From UBA1046 sp050945515 (GTDB lineage Bacteria; Bacillota; Clostridia; Saccharofermentanales; DTU023): 44,512 nt of DNA. The stretch spans positions 1 through 44,512 of the forward strand of contig JBMNTB010000014.1 in NCBI GenBank assembly GCA_050945515.1, in the 5' to 3' direction. Shown piece by piece: positions 21,605-30,501 of the stretch; position 1 is the first letter of the stretch, and each line of letters starts with the position of its first letter. A program made the position numbers and the translations under genes. The notes under the pieces are model-generated. The model had not been told where the DNA came from. It saw nothing but the letters and a program-made list of their open reading frames with translations, and searched no databases.

Positions 21605-23566
21605 ATGAATGCTGACAAATATCTGCAATTATTAGCTAAGGATTATCCCAATATCAAGACGGCTACGGCCGAGATCATTCATCTCAATGCTCTAAAAGCT
21701 CTACCCAAAGGAACGGAATACTTCTTCAGCGATTTGCACGGTGAGGATAAGGCCTTCGTGCATCTGCTGCGCTCCGCCTCAGGAAATATCCGGACCAAGA
21801 TCTCCGAACTTTTTGCCAATAAACTGACTACTGAGGAGCAAAATCAGCTAGCGAATCTGGTCTACGATCCGACCCGGGTACTGCAGATTTTGAAAGAATC
21901 AGATCGTCTGACACCGGAATGGATTCGGATTGTCATTTTCCGTCTGGTTGATCTTTGCCACTATATCGGAACCAAATCTTCAAGGGAAAATATTGCCCGC
22001 AAGACGCCGCAGCTTTACTACGATATCATTACGGAACTTCTGTTCACAGGCTATGAAGAACAAAATAAAAAGGACTATATTGAGAGTATCGTCCGTTTTA
22101 TTATCGAAGCTGACGCCAGCAAGAGCTTTATCATCGCCATGTGCAATATGATTCAAAATCTCTGCGTCAATTCCCTGCATATTCTCGGCGATATCTTCGA
22201 CCGGGGCCCGGGTCCGCACCGCATCATGGAAGAACTGATCAACTTCCCGGTAGTAGATATTCAGTGGGGCAATCACGACATCCTCTGGATGGGCGCTGCT
22301 GCCGGCAATGAAGTCTGCATGACCAGTGTACTGCGCATCGGCATCGGCTACAACAATTTCGATGCCTTGGAGGACGGCTACGACCTGAATCTCCGGCCTT
22401 TGTCATCCTTTGCCGAAGCCGTCTACGGCCAGGACGAGTGCGCCAGATTCCAGCCCAAGATTCTCGACAAGAATGAGTATGATCAAGTCGATCCAACCCA
22501 TGCCGCACGGATGCACAAGGCGATTTCCATTATCCAGTTCAAGTTGGAAGGTCAGCTCTTGGAGCGCCATCCCGAATATGATATGAACGATCGGATCGTG
22601 CTGAAGAAAGTGGACTTTGAGCGGGGTGTCTATAAGCACGGAGATAAGGAATATCCGCTGCTGGATACCAATTTCCCTACCATAGATCCTAAAAATCCGC
22701 TCCAATTAACAGAAGAGGAAAAAGATCTGATGCGCGGTATCAGGGCATCCTTCCTGCACTCAGAGCCTTTGCAGCGGCATATTCGTTTCCTCTATTCCAG
22801 CGGCAGCATGTACAAAACGGCCAATAGTAATCTGCTCTTTCACGGCTGCATCCCGCTCCGGGAAGACGGCAGCTTCGATACAATGAAGATCAAGGGCAAG
22901 GAATACGGCGGCAAGGCCTTGCTGGACCAACTCAATCTGCTAATCCAAGATGCTTATTTCCTGACTTCAGAGCCGAGGCAAAAGAAGCAAGCGGAAGATC
23001 TGATGTGGTATCTCTGGTCCGGACATAAGTCACCGCTCTTCGGTAAGAGTCAGATGTCAACCTTTGAAAATTTCTTTGTCGAGGACAGGGCTATCCGCAA
23101 AGAGCATTACAATCCCTATTTCACGCTGTCCCAACAAGAAGAAGTTGTTTGCCGGATATTGACAGAATTCGGTCTTGATCCGGATATTTCGCATATTATC
23201 AACGGCCATGTACCGGTCAAGATTAAAGATGGCGAGAGCCCGATCAAGGCCAATGGTAAGCTCTATGTGATCGACGGCGGGATCGCCAAGGCATATCAGC
23301 CGAAGACAGGAATTGCCGGCTATACCCTGATCTTCAATTCCCATCATCTGGCTCTGGCACAACACCACAGCCTGGACTACAGTATTGTCAACGATCTGGG
23401 CTCATATACCCCGACACTGCAGATCGTAGAGGAGATGCCGCGGCGTCTGGTCGAAGGCGATACTGACCTGGGACGGGAGTGGGACGGCATGATCGCCGAT
23501 CTCGAGGAATTGATCCGAGCCTATCGTTACGGTCGCATCAAGGAGCAGTTCGCTAACGATCTCTGA
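21605..23566 (+). CDS. fbp: Fructose-1,6-bisphosphatase, class III
   Basis: Gluconeogenic enzyme that dephosphorylates fructose-1,6-bisphosphate to fructose-6-phosphate in the cytoplasm. The 653-residue length is that of the Firmicutes class III family, which belongs to the calcineurin-like metallophosphatases. Metal-binding motifs are visible in order: FSDLHGEDKAF, LGDIFDRGPGP, WGNHDILWMGAAAG, and late His motifs in HGCIPLRED and INGHVPVK. AAAGGAG precedes the ATG at good spacing. It is probably monocistronic; lpdA follows 154 bp later with its own ribosome binding site, and I see nothing notable in that gap. Confidence 0.95.
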   Translation: MNADKYLQLLAKDYPNIKTATAEIIHLNALKALPKGTEYFFSDLHGEDKAFVHLLRSASGNIRTKISELFANKLTTEEQNQLANLVYDPTRVLQILKESDRLTPEWIRIVIFRLVDLCHYIGTKSSRENIARKTPQLYYDIITELLFTGYEEQNKKDYIESIVRFIIEADASKSFIIAMCNMIQNLCVNSLHILGDIFDRGPGPHRIMEELINFPVVDIQWGNHDILWMGAAAGNEVCMTSVLRIGIGYNNFDALEDGYDLNLRPLSSFAEAVYGQDECARFQPKILDKNEYDQVDPTHAARMHKAISIIQFKLEGQLLERHPEYDMNDRIVLKKVDFERGVYKHGDKEYPLLDTNFPTIDPKNPLQLTEEEKDLMRGIRASFLHSEPLQRHIRFLYSSGSMYKTANSNLLFHGCIPLREDGSFDTMKIKGKEYGGKALLDQLNLLIQDAYFLTSEPRQKKQAEDLMWYLWSGHKSPLFGKSQMSTFENFFVEDRAIRKEHYNPYFTLSQQEEVVCRILTEFGLDPDISHIINGHVPVKIKDGESPIKANGKLYVIDGGIAKAYQPKTGIAGYTLIFNSHHLALAQHHSLDYSIVNDLGSYTPTLQIVEEMPRRLVEGDTDLGREWDGMIADLEELIRAYRYGRIKEQFANDL

Positions 23567-23720
23567 TCCGTAGTTGCTAAGGTTTGTTGGTAGCGATGGG
23601 AAAAACTGGGGTAGCAGGATACTGTGCAAAAGAATGGCGTGAGATAACAGAATACCCAAAGCAACGATTAGCAAACCATGATCGCAGATAAATAGACATA
23701 AAGAAGGAGATTTAGAAACA

Positions 23721-25088
23721 ATGATATATGATCTGTTAATTATAGGCGGAGGCCCGGGCGGATATACGGCAGCCGAGCGTGCCGGTGAAGCAGGACTCAA
23801 GGTTGCCTTGTTCGAACAAAATAAGCTGGGCGGTGTCTGTCTCAATGAAGGCTGTATCCCGTCGAAAGCGTTGCTTAATTCGGCCAAACTGTACAATCAC
23901 GCCCGGGATAGCCAGGTCTTTGGCATCAAAACAAGCGAAACTTCGTATGACCAGTCTCAGGTGATCAAGCGTAAGAACAAAGTCGTGCGCATGCTGGTTA
24001 ACGGTGTTAAGCAGAAGATGAAAGCGTCCGGTGTCGAAGTAATCGAGGCTGCAGCCCGAATCAGCGGTCGTGACGGTGATCTGTTCTGCCTGCATGACGC
24101 CTTCGATAAAAAATACTCGGGTCGCAATCTCATTATCGCCACAGGCTCAGTACCTGCGATCCCGCCGATTCCGGGCCTTAAAGAGGCACTGGCATCAGGC
24201 TTTGTCGTGACAAACCGCGGGATTCTGGATCTGACGGAGATACCGTCACATCTGGTTGTGATCGGCGCCGGTGTGATCGGGTTGGAGATGGCGAGTTATT
24301 ATCGGACGGTCGGCAGCGAAGTCACTGTGATCGAGCTGCAAAATAAGATCGCGGGTGAGGCGGATCCACAGATCAGCGAATTGCTGCTGAGGGATCTGGA
24401 GCAAAAAGGTATTCGCTTCCTGCTCGGCGCCAAGGTCACAAAGGTCGGCACGGATGTTGTCGGCTATGAGCAGGGCGGGGTCAGCCAGGAGCTGGCGGCC
24501 GATTGTGTGCTCTGTGCAGTGGGCCGCCGTCCGGCGGTATCTGACCTGGGCCTGGAAGCGCTCGGCATTACGCCGGAAAAAGGAGCCATCCGAACCGATG
24601 CGCAGGGCCGCGCCAATGTACCCGGGGTCTATGCGGTGGGCGATATCAACGGCAGCTGGATGCTGGCTCACGCGGCGTACCGGGAGGCGGAAGTGGCGGT
24701 TAACACGATCCTGGGCCGGGAGGACGAAGTATCCTATCTGAACTGCCCCAGCGTAATCTATACCAGCCCGGAAGTGGCCTGGGTCGGACTGACCGAAGCT
24801 GAGCTGGAGCAAGCGGGCAGACCATATCGCAAAGTCGAGCTACCCTTCTCATATTCGGGGCGTTATCAGGCGGAGACCGAACGCGAAGCCAGCCTCTGCA
24901 AGTTGGTTTTGGACGAGGAGAGCATGACCTTGGCAGGCTGTCAGCTGATGGGCCCTTACGCCTCCGAGTTTATAGTGGCAGTCGGTATTATGATCGAACA
25001 GAAGCTGACGCTGGATGAAATCAAAGCCCAGATTTTCCCGCACCCGACGGTAGCCGAGGTAATCAGAGAAGCGATCTTCATGCTCTAA
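23721..25088 (+). CDS. lpdA: Dihydrolipoyl dehydrogenase
   Basis: FAD-dependent disulfide oxidoreductase that reoxidises dihydrolipoamide with NAD. The 455 residues show the FAD motif IIGGGPGGYTAA at the N-terminus, the redox-active CLNEGCIPSK, the NAD motif GAGVIGLEMASYY, the second FAD motif YAVGDINGSWMLAHAA and the C-terminal dimer motif FPHPTVAEVIREA with the catalytic His. AAGGAG precedes the ATG. No E1, E2 or glycine-cleavage gene is adjacent, so its complex is not identified here. There is no fused lipoyl domain. It converges on the cyclophilin-like gene with 13 bp between stops. Confidence 0.93.
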   Translation: MIYDLLIIGGGPGGYTAAERAGEAGLKVALFEQNKLGGVCLNEGCIPSKALLNSAKLYNHARDSQVFGIKTSETSYDQSQVIKRKNKVVRMLVNGVKQKMKASGVEVIEAAARISGRDGDLFCLHDAFDKKYSGRNLIIATGSVPAIPPIPGLKEALASGFVVTNRGILDLTEIPSHLVVIGAGVIGLEMASYYRTVGSEVTVIELQNKIAGEADPQISELLLRDLEQKGIRFLLGAKVTKVGTDVVGYEQGGVSQELAADCVLCAVGRRPAVSDLGLEALGITPEKGAIRTDAQGRANVPGVYAVGDINGSWMLAHAAYREAEVAVNTILGREDEVSYLNCPSVIYTSPEVAWVGLTEAELEQAGRPYRKVELPFSYSGRYQAETEREASLCKLVLDEESMTLAGCQLMGPYASEFIVAVGIMIEQKLTLDEIKAQIFPHPTVAEVIREAIFML

Positions 25089-25101
25089 TAGCTGATCTGT
25101 T

Positions 25102-25695
25102 TCATTTTGTAGCCGGTACTTCTGTAATGGTGCCCCAACTGGGCGGGAAAGTAATATCAGGCAGCTTCTCCGGCTCGGGGTAGGTAACGCCTTTGGCGTC
25201 AATTGTCACCGTGCTGATGATCTCCGGCTCCAGTGGCACATTGATCTCAACTCCCAGATCGGGCTTGTATTTGACCGGCCTGACCGGCACTGCTGCGATG
25301 CGTAAAATCTCGTCCATGCCTTCTAACACCCGGCCGATCACAGGACAATTGTTGATCAGATGGTCACAGGTCTTGAGCGGGAAGAAATACTCTGTACCGG
25401 AGATGTCGGCATCAGAATAATAGCCGAGACAGAGATCACCCAAGGCCGGTGTCTTCAGATTATCCCTTTCGCGCAGGCGATTTGGCAGGAAGTACTTGCA
25501 TTCTTCATGACCAAAGGCTCTGTAACTCATGTCTATCCAGGAACCGGGAACAATCCTCTCTATGGTATGATTGTCATAATAGCCGTGTTCGGCTGCCCAG
25601 ATAAAGCTGGCCACTTCGTTGTAAGCAATATCCGGCAACAATTCTATAACAATCTTCTTTCCGTTTTGCATAGTGATCGTAGCTATGGGATTCAT
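25102..25695 (-). CDS. Cyclophilin-like peptidyl-prolyl isomerase, divergent
   Basis: A 197-residue protein that starts like a bacterial cyclophilin (IATITMQNGKKIVIELLPDIAYNEVASFI) and keeps ERIVPG, GTEYFF and VIGRVLEGMDEI at the expected positions. Compared with active cyclophilins, only the Arg of the FHR-IPG motif is clearly kept; the Phe and His before it are Ile and Glu, and the QGGD segment is replaced by DMSYRAFG. A Cys/acidic insertion and a Pro-rich C-terminal tail are present. No signal peptide is seen, so it is cytosolic. The start has CAGGAGGG upstream. Fold assignment is good, isomerase activity doubtful. Confidence 0.8.
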   Translation of the reverse strand: MNPIATITMQNGKKIVIELLPDIAYNEVASFIWAAEHGYYDNHTIERIVPGSWIDMSYRAFGHEECKYFLPNRLRERDNLKTPALGDLCLGYYSDADISGTEYFFPLKTCDHLINNCPVIGRVLEGMDEILRIAAVPVRPVKYKPDLGVEINVPLEPEIISTVTIDAKGVTYPEPEKLPDITFPPSWGTITEVPATK

Positions 25696-25926
25696 TTCTC
25701 AACCCTCCTGGTTAAATCTTTTATTACAGTGTATCGCGGTCAACTATATCCTGCCAACTTCATATTTATTGTCCAATTACAAAATGACACTTTTAAGTGA
25801 CTACTTTGACTACAACTACCAAATTCGTTACACCAATCTTATTGCCGGAATAGCATCTTCATAAAAAAAGTCCCCCGTCTGCTTGACAGGAAACCTCGAA
25901 GTCACTACTTAGCCGGCTCACGATAA
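25696..25926. other. Intergenic, no gene seen
   Basis: AT-rich leader of the cyclophilin-like gene and trailer of the zinc-ribbon gene. I see no stable hairpin or RNA gene here. Confidence 0.5.
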
Positions 25927-26133
25927 TCAATCTGCTTTATCTTCGTCCGGTCCCCAGGACAATTCCTGATTACAATAGACGCAGCGGCGCAGTCTCCTGA
26001 CCGGTACATAACTGACCAATTTTTTGCATTTAGGACACAGATAGCCTTTTGATACGCTCTCTGTAATCGTGTTCTTACGCATTGCTCCATATTTCATTCT
26101 TCTACGAGTTACTTTAGTTTCAATCAGATTCAT
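25927..26133 (-). CDS. Small zinc-ribbon protein
   Basis: A 68-residue basic protein with two CxxC pairs, CPKC near residue 33 and CVYC near residue 51, spaced 18 residues apart as in zinc ribbons. The N-terminal half is rich in Arg and Lys, and the tail is acidic. TAGGAG precedes the ATG, and a good extended promoter lies directly upstream, so the gene is likely real. It could bind nucleic acid, but no named family was recognised. It is monocistronic on the minus strand. Confidence 0.7.
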   Translation of the reverse strand: MNLIETKVTRRRMKYGAMRKNTITESVSKGYLCPKCKKLVSYVPVRRLRRCVYCNQELSWGPDEDKAD

Positions 26134-26154
26134 TTCCCACTCCTAACAGCTCAT

Positions 26155-26182
26155 ATTATAGCACAAAAAACCTTTCGGACAA
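26155..26182 (-). promoter_or_regulatory. Promoter of the zinc-ribbon gene
   Basis: On the minus strand TTGTCC (26177-26182) and an extended -10 TGCTATAAT (TATAAT at 26155-26160) with a 16-bp spacer, about 22 bp before the start codon. Confidence 0.6.
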
Positions 26183-26198
26183 AGCAGCGAACGCCTAG

Positions 26199-26327
26199 AA
26201 GTACGTTACCACAGGCCTTTACAGCATTAGGCAGTTCTACAACGATATGCTAATTCCTCTGTTGGATCAGCAATATATGAGCAGCAGATCACCACAAATT
26301 CGTCAAATTTTTGGTAGGAATGAGTAA
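26199..26327 (+). pseudogene. Possible coding relic
   Basis: A stop-to-stop frame of 42 residues with no start or ribosome binding site, reading TTGLYSIRQFYNDMLIPLL and a Ser/Arg-rich end. The composition looks protein-like but I do not recognise a family. It lies in a junction between two regions of different base composition, where remnants of insertion elements are common. Confidence 0.2.
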
Positions 26328-26362
26328 CAAAAATATTACTGCCTGTACACTCATACAAGCAG
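26325..26362 (-). terminator. Probable terminator of the polysaccharide operon
   Basis: On the minus strand CTGCTTGTA and TACAGGCAG pair over 9 bp (one U-G) around a 6-nt loop (26362 down to 26339) and are followed by TAATATTTTTGTT. It lies about 200 nt after the capG stop. The remaining gap (26363-26561) holds a 6-bp inverted repeat CTGGGT/ACCCAG (26399-26429) and no gene. Confidence 0.5.
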
Positions 26363-26561
26363 TGAATTCTGTAATTTAATAACATTATAAGTATAATACT
26401 GGGTAACAGAGTTGCCGTTTTGCACCCAGGGTCACTATTCCGGATTCATACCTCGTAGAATAACAGTGAAACCCCAATATTTGAGATTCAGCTCAACCTC
26501 CCCGCAAAACATTGACACCACCCGTCTTCAGATCGAGATTTGCGATTAGACCAAACTACAA

Positions 26562-27704
26562 CTACTGTTTCCGCCAAACCATTCGATTCACAATATCTGT
26601 GTAACTCTGAATAATCCTTACAACCTTGTCGGAAACATTCAAATCTAGATAGTCAGGCACAGCTGCTCCTGTAAATCCTTGTTGTTGCATGTCAACTGAT
26701 ATGGACACTGCCTGTAATACTTCCTTGGTGGTAATACCGGCCAAGATAAAATTTCCCTTATCCATTGCTTCAGGTCGCTCAGTAGACGTGCGAATGCATA
26801 CGGCAGGAAATGGTGTACTAATGTGGCTAAAGAATGCGCTTTCTTCCGGCAAAGTGCCAGAATCAGACACTACACAAAAAGCATGGATCTGCAGATGATT
26901 ATAGTCTGAGAAGCCAAATGGTTCCAGTTGTTTCACATGATGATGAAATACAAAATTGCGCTTTTCAATCATTTTACGGCTACGTGGATGGGTAGAATAA
27001 ATAACTGGCATATCATATATTTCTGCCATGGCATTCACAGCTTCCATAAGAGAAAAGAAATTACTTTCGTTATCAATGTTTTCTTCCCTGTGAGCAGAAA
27101 GTAAAATGTATTTCCTGCTTTCCAGTTCCAATTTTTCCAACACCTTACTGGCCCTGATTTTTTGCAGTTGGGTTGTCAACACCTCCGCCATAGGTGAACC
27201 AGTAACATAAGTGCGTTCAACCGGTCTCCCTTCCCGATTGAGGTACCTCCGAGCATGCTCGGAATAACAGAGATTTACATCAGCAATATGATCTACAATA
27301 CGTCGATTCGTTTCCTCCGGCAAATTTTCATCAAAGCAACGGTTGCCCGCTTCCATATGAAATATAGGAATGTGCAAGCGTTTGGCGGCAATAGCTGACA
27401 AACAGGAGTTTGTATCCCCCAGTATTAACAGAGCATCCGGCTGGTATTTTAGTAGAACCTGGTAGGATTTGTCGATAATATTACCTATGGTTTCCCCCAA
27501 ATTCTTGCCTACCACCCCTAAAAAGATATCCGGCTGACGAAGCTCCAAGTCTTCAAAAAAGATTTGATTCAGAGAATAATCATAATTTTGTCCCGTATGT
27601 ACAAGGGTGTGCTGGAAATACCTGTCACACTTATTGATTACTTCGGACAAGCGGATAATCTCCGGGCGTGTGCCCACAATGGTCATCAGGTGTAATTTGC
27701 TCAT
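26562..27704 (-). CDS. capG: UDP-GlcNAc 2-epimerase-type enzyme, CapG-like
   Basis: Non-hydrolysing UDP-sugar 2-epimerase, 380 residues. Family motifs are VGTRPEIIRL, HTGQNYD, GDTNSCL, HMEAGNRCFDENLPEE, SAHREEN and DSGTLPEE. Because it directly follows CapE- and CapF-like genes, the likely reaction is the last step to UDP-N-acetyl-L-fucosamine, epimerising the 2-acetamido-2,6-dideoxy-L-talose intermediate at C2, rather than making UDP-ManNAc. Cytoplasmic. TAGGAG precedes the ATG. A 131-bp AT-rich gap separates it from capF. It is the last gene of the locus, followed by a probable terminator. Confidence 0.88.
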   Translation of the reverse strand: MSKLHLMTIVGTRPEIIRLSEVINKCDRYFQHTLVHTGQNYDYSLNQIFFEDLELRQPDIFLGVVGKNLGETIGNIIDKSYQVLLKYQPDALLILGDTNSCLSAIAAKRLHIPIFHMEAGNRCFDENLPEETNRRIVDHIADVNLCYSEHARRYLNREGRPVERTYVTGSPMAEVLTTQLQKIRASKVLEKLELESRKYILLSAHREENIDNESNFFSLMEAVNAMAEIYDMPVIYSTHPRSRKMIEKRNFVFHHHVKQLEPFGFSDYNHLQIHAFCVVSDSGTLPEESAFFSHISTPFPAVCIRTSTERPEAMDKGNFILAGITTKEVLQAVSISVDMQQQGFTGAAVPDYLDLNVSDKVVRIIQSYTDIVNRMVWRKQ

Positions 27705-27835
27705 ATCGTACTCCTATCAAAAGGTACTCAAACACTAACCGCAAAAGCTACTATTTGTTAGTAAAATCCATATTTGTTCAGAGTTAACGCACCGGAATAA
27801 TGGATTACCATATATTGATAAAGCTTAATGATAAG

Positions 27836-28978
27836 CTATATCTCTTCAAAGAAAGTGTCCGGCTTTTGGGGATCAAAAGGTTCGTTTGCCCACATCAAGG
27901 TAACCATATTATCTTTGCCTAAGTTTTCAATATTGTGAGTATAACCGGTCGGGATGTCTACTACCTGCAGCTCGTCTCCATTAACCGGATATTCAATCAC
28001 CTTCTCCTCCCCAATTTTTCGGAATCGGATGATCCCTTGTCCTTGCACCACCAGAAATTTCTCATTCTTGGTATGGTGCCAGTGATTGCCCTTGGTGATC
28101 CCCGGCTTAGAAATATTAATGGAAACCTGACCTCTATCTGTGGTACGCAATACCTCGGTGAAACTACCGCGATGATCTGCATGAGTATTCAAAGAATAGG
28201 CAAATGCATCCTCGGGTAAGAAAGAAAGATAGGTAGAATACAATTTTTTCACCAAAGGATTATCCAACTGCGGAACTTGTAGTGTACTGCGCGATTTGGA
28301 AAAACTATGTAGCCAGTCTGCAATCTCTCCTAGGGTGGTCCGGTGCACCGGTCGCACTTCACAGAACGTATCGGCGCGGGTTGCTTCGCCCTTAATAGCA
28401 CGAATGATTTCAGTAACTATGTCATCAATATAGACCAGATTCAGGTTGGTTGACCTATCCGTGATGGTGATAGGCAATCCTCTTGCAATATTATGACAGA
28501 ATGTAGCAATGGCACTGTTGTAATTAGGCCTGGACCACTTTCCAAAGGCATTGGGCAGACGATATATATATACCGGCACACCGGTTTCATCACCGTATGA
28601 GAACATCAGATCCTCGCTCGCCTTCTTACTGCGACCATAGGGATTGTTTTGCATCGCCTGCGTGGATGAGGTTATCAGCATGGGGGCTTTGTTGTCATAT
28701 TTTTTTAGGGTCTCCAAGAGGGTAGAGGTAAAGCCAAAGTTACCTTCCATAAACTCTGCCGCGTCTTTCGGACGGTTCACTCCTGCCAGATGACAGACAA
28801 AATCCGCCTTTTGGCAGTAAATACCCAGCAAATCAGGATCGGTATTTAAGTCGTAGGCCAAGATGTTAAGCCCTTGTGTCAGCCCATGGCTTTTGTCCTT
28901 TCCGTCACGAATAGCCTCTAGAGTAGCAATTAGATTTTTGCCAATGAATCCCTGGGCACCGGTAACTAAAATATTCAT
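27836..28978 (-). CDS. capF: Bifunctional UDP-sugar epimerase/reductase, CapF-like
   Basis: A 380-residue two-domain enzyme of the UDP-FucNAc pathway. The N-terminal short-chain dehydrogenase domain has GAQGFIGKNL and a reduced catalytic region around NPYGRSKKASED (Tyr-x3-Lys). The C-terminal cupin domain, from about residue 265, has the metal-binding motif GNHWHHTKNEKFLVVQGQG. In CapF the cupin epimerises C3 and the reductase reduces C4. The start at 28978 is chosen because AAGGTG lies 9 bases upstream; a GTG at 28990 is possible. It lies 28 bp downstream of capE. Confidence 0.92.
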   Translation of the reverse strand: MNILVTGAQGFIGKNLIATLEAIRDGKDKSHGLTQGLNILAYDLNTDPDLLGIYCQKADFVCHLAGVNRPKDAAEFMEGNFGFTSTLLETLKKYDNKAPMLITSSTQAMQNNPYGRSKKASEDLMFSYGDETGVPVYIYRLPNAFGKWSRPNYNSAIATFCHNIARGLPITITDRSTNLNLVYIDDIVTEIIRAIKGEATRADTFCEVRPVHRTTLGEIADWLHSFSKSRSTLQVPQLDNPLVKKLYSTYLSFLPEDAFAYSLNTHADHRGSFTEVLRTTDRGQVSINISKPGITKGNHWHHTKNEKFLVVQGQGIIRFRKIGEEKVIEYPVNGDELQVVDIPTGYTHNIENLGKDNMVTLMWANEPFDPQKPDTFFEEI

Positions 28979-29006
28979 ATATTCTTTCACCTTGTAAAAC
29001 CTAATT

Positions 29007-30065
29007 CTAGCGCTTAAGCGCAGCTAATTCCTCTTGGATATAGTTAAGGCTGAGCAGTTTCTCCTTTACCTCTTCAAGCACCAGTCTACGAGTATTGTTG
29101 CTGTTAAACTCCGTCAGCACATTGCGCTCGACATTACCCTCATTAATGTAGAGATTATAGTTCAAATCTCGCTTGTCACTGGGCACACGGTAAAAATTAC
29201 CCAAGTCGATAGCATAGGCAGATTCCTCGTTCGTTAGCAAGGTTTCGTACATTTTTTCGCCATGGCGGATACCAATGGTACGAAGAGAGACCTTGTTGCC
29301 TGGGTCAAAAAGTTCTTTGACTGCTTGAGCCAGCACACCTATGGTACAGGCAGGCGCTTTTTGGACCAGAATATCACCACTGATACCATTTTTAAAGGCG
29401 AAGAGCACCAGATTCACTGCTTCGTCCAAGCTCATGATAAAGCGGGTCATGGTGGGATCAGTAATGGTAAGATCCTTGCCTGCTTTGATTTGCTCAATAA
29501 ACAACGGCACTACGCTACCACGACTGCAGAGCACGTTGCCATAGCGGGTACAGCAAATTTTGGTTCTCTCCGGCGAAACCGTACGGCTTTTGGCCACAAT
29601 GACCTTTTCCATCATGGCCTTGCTGGTGCCCATAGCATTTATTGGATACGCCGCTTTATCGGTAGAAAGACAAATGACCTTTTTAACGCCTTCAGCAATA
29701 GCGGCAGTCAGAACATTATCCGTACCAATGATATTAGTCTTAACTGCCTCCATAGGAAAAAACTCACAACTTGGTACTTGCTTTAAGGCTGCAGCATGGA
29801 AAATATAGTCTACATCATATATAGCACTTTTTACGGAAGCTAAGTCCCGTACATCACCGATGAAAAACTTTAGCTTTTGGCTATGCTCTGGATACAGTGC
29901 TTGATAATGGTGCCGCATATCATCCTGCTTCTTCTCGTCCCGAGAAAAAATACGAATCTCGCCAATATCTGTGGAAATAAAATGCTTGAGCACTGTGCTT
30001 CCAAAACTTCCAGTTCCGCCAGTAATGACTAGTATTTTGTCCTTGAAGGCTTCCGTGACATTCAT
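29007..30065 (-). CDS. capE: UDP-GlcNAc 4,6-dehydratase/5-epimerase, CapE-like
   Basis: First enzyme of UDP-N-acetyl-L-fucosamine synthesis, converting UDP-GlcNAc to a 4-keto-6-deoxy-L-arabino intermediate. The 352 residues start with the nucleotide-binding ITGGTGSFGSTV, and the active-site segment reads YPINAMGTSKAMMEKV, with Met where most short-chain dehydrogenases have Tyr; this is a known feature of CapE-type proteins. The start at 30065 fits the family N-terminus; the GGAGG lies 14 bases upstream, longer than usual, and a GTG at 30092 overlaps that site. It begins the capE-capF-capG set. Confidence 0.9.
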   Translation of the reverse strand: MNVTEAFKDKILVITGGTGSFGSTVLKHFISTDIGEIRIFSRDEKKQDDMRHHYQALYPEHSQKLKFFIGDVRDLASVKSAIYDVDYIFHAAALKQVPSCEFFPMEAVKTNIIGTDNVLTAAIAEGVKKVICLSTDKAAYPINAMGTSKAMMEKVIVAKSRTVSPERTKICCTRYGNVLCSRGSVVPLFIEQIKAGKDLTITDPTMTRFIMSLDEAVNLVLFAFKNGISGDILVQKAPACTIGVLAQAVKELFDPGNKVSLRTIGIRHGEKMYETLLTNEESAYAIDLGNFYRVPSDKRDLNYNLYINEGNVERNVLTEFNSNNTRRLVLEEVKEKLLSLNYIQEELAALKR

Positions 30066-30138
30066 AGTTATTTGAAATTCCTCCTTTTTCACAGCCAGTC
30101 AAGGTCTTAGTATTATCACTGTTTTTTATTGGATTTTA

Positions 30139-30501
30139 TTATTCAGTCCAAATATCTTTTTCTTTGTCATCCATTTCGACCCCGTTGCTATACATGGATA
30201 TTAGCCACGTGTCTTCAATATATTCAAAAGTGTGAAACACATCCTCATTTATCAAGAAAAAATCTCCCGTCTTGATTATGTACTCTTGCCGTTGGTCTGC
30301 ATGCCATACAATTAGTTGAAATGAACCTATGATAACATAAAAAGCCTCCTTATTGTACTTATGATAGTGTCCTCCACGTTTTGAACCGCCCAATGAAGAA
30401 ATGATGTTTACTTGTTTCCAACCGTCATGAACCAACTGTTTAAGGCTTCCTTCTGCATTTTCAAATATAAAATCAGGTTGTAAAAATTCTATCAATTTCA
30501 T
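30139..30501 (-). CDS. Small cupin-domain protein of the sugar locus
   Basis: A 120-residue single-domain cupin with GGHYHKYNKEAFYVIIGSF as first motif (two His and Glu metal ligands) and a second motif around FFLINEDVFHTFEY. It resembles stand-alone sugar isomerases or epimerases of polysaccharide loci and the cupin half of CapF more than full RmlC, which is about 60 residues longer. Its ATG overlaps the stop of the upstream NUDIX gene as ATGA, so the two are coupled. A role as an epimerase for the GDP-heptose branch is possible but only inferred from position. It is cytoplasmic. Confidence 0.75.
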   Translation of the reverse strand: MKLIEFLQPDFIFENAEGSLKQLVHDGWKQVNIISSLGGSKRGGHYHKYNKEAFYVIIGSFQLIVWHADQRQEYIIKTGDFFLINEDVFHTFEYIEDTWLISMYSNGVEMDDKEKDIWTE

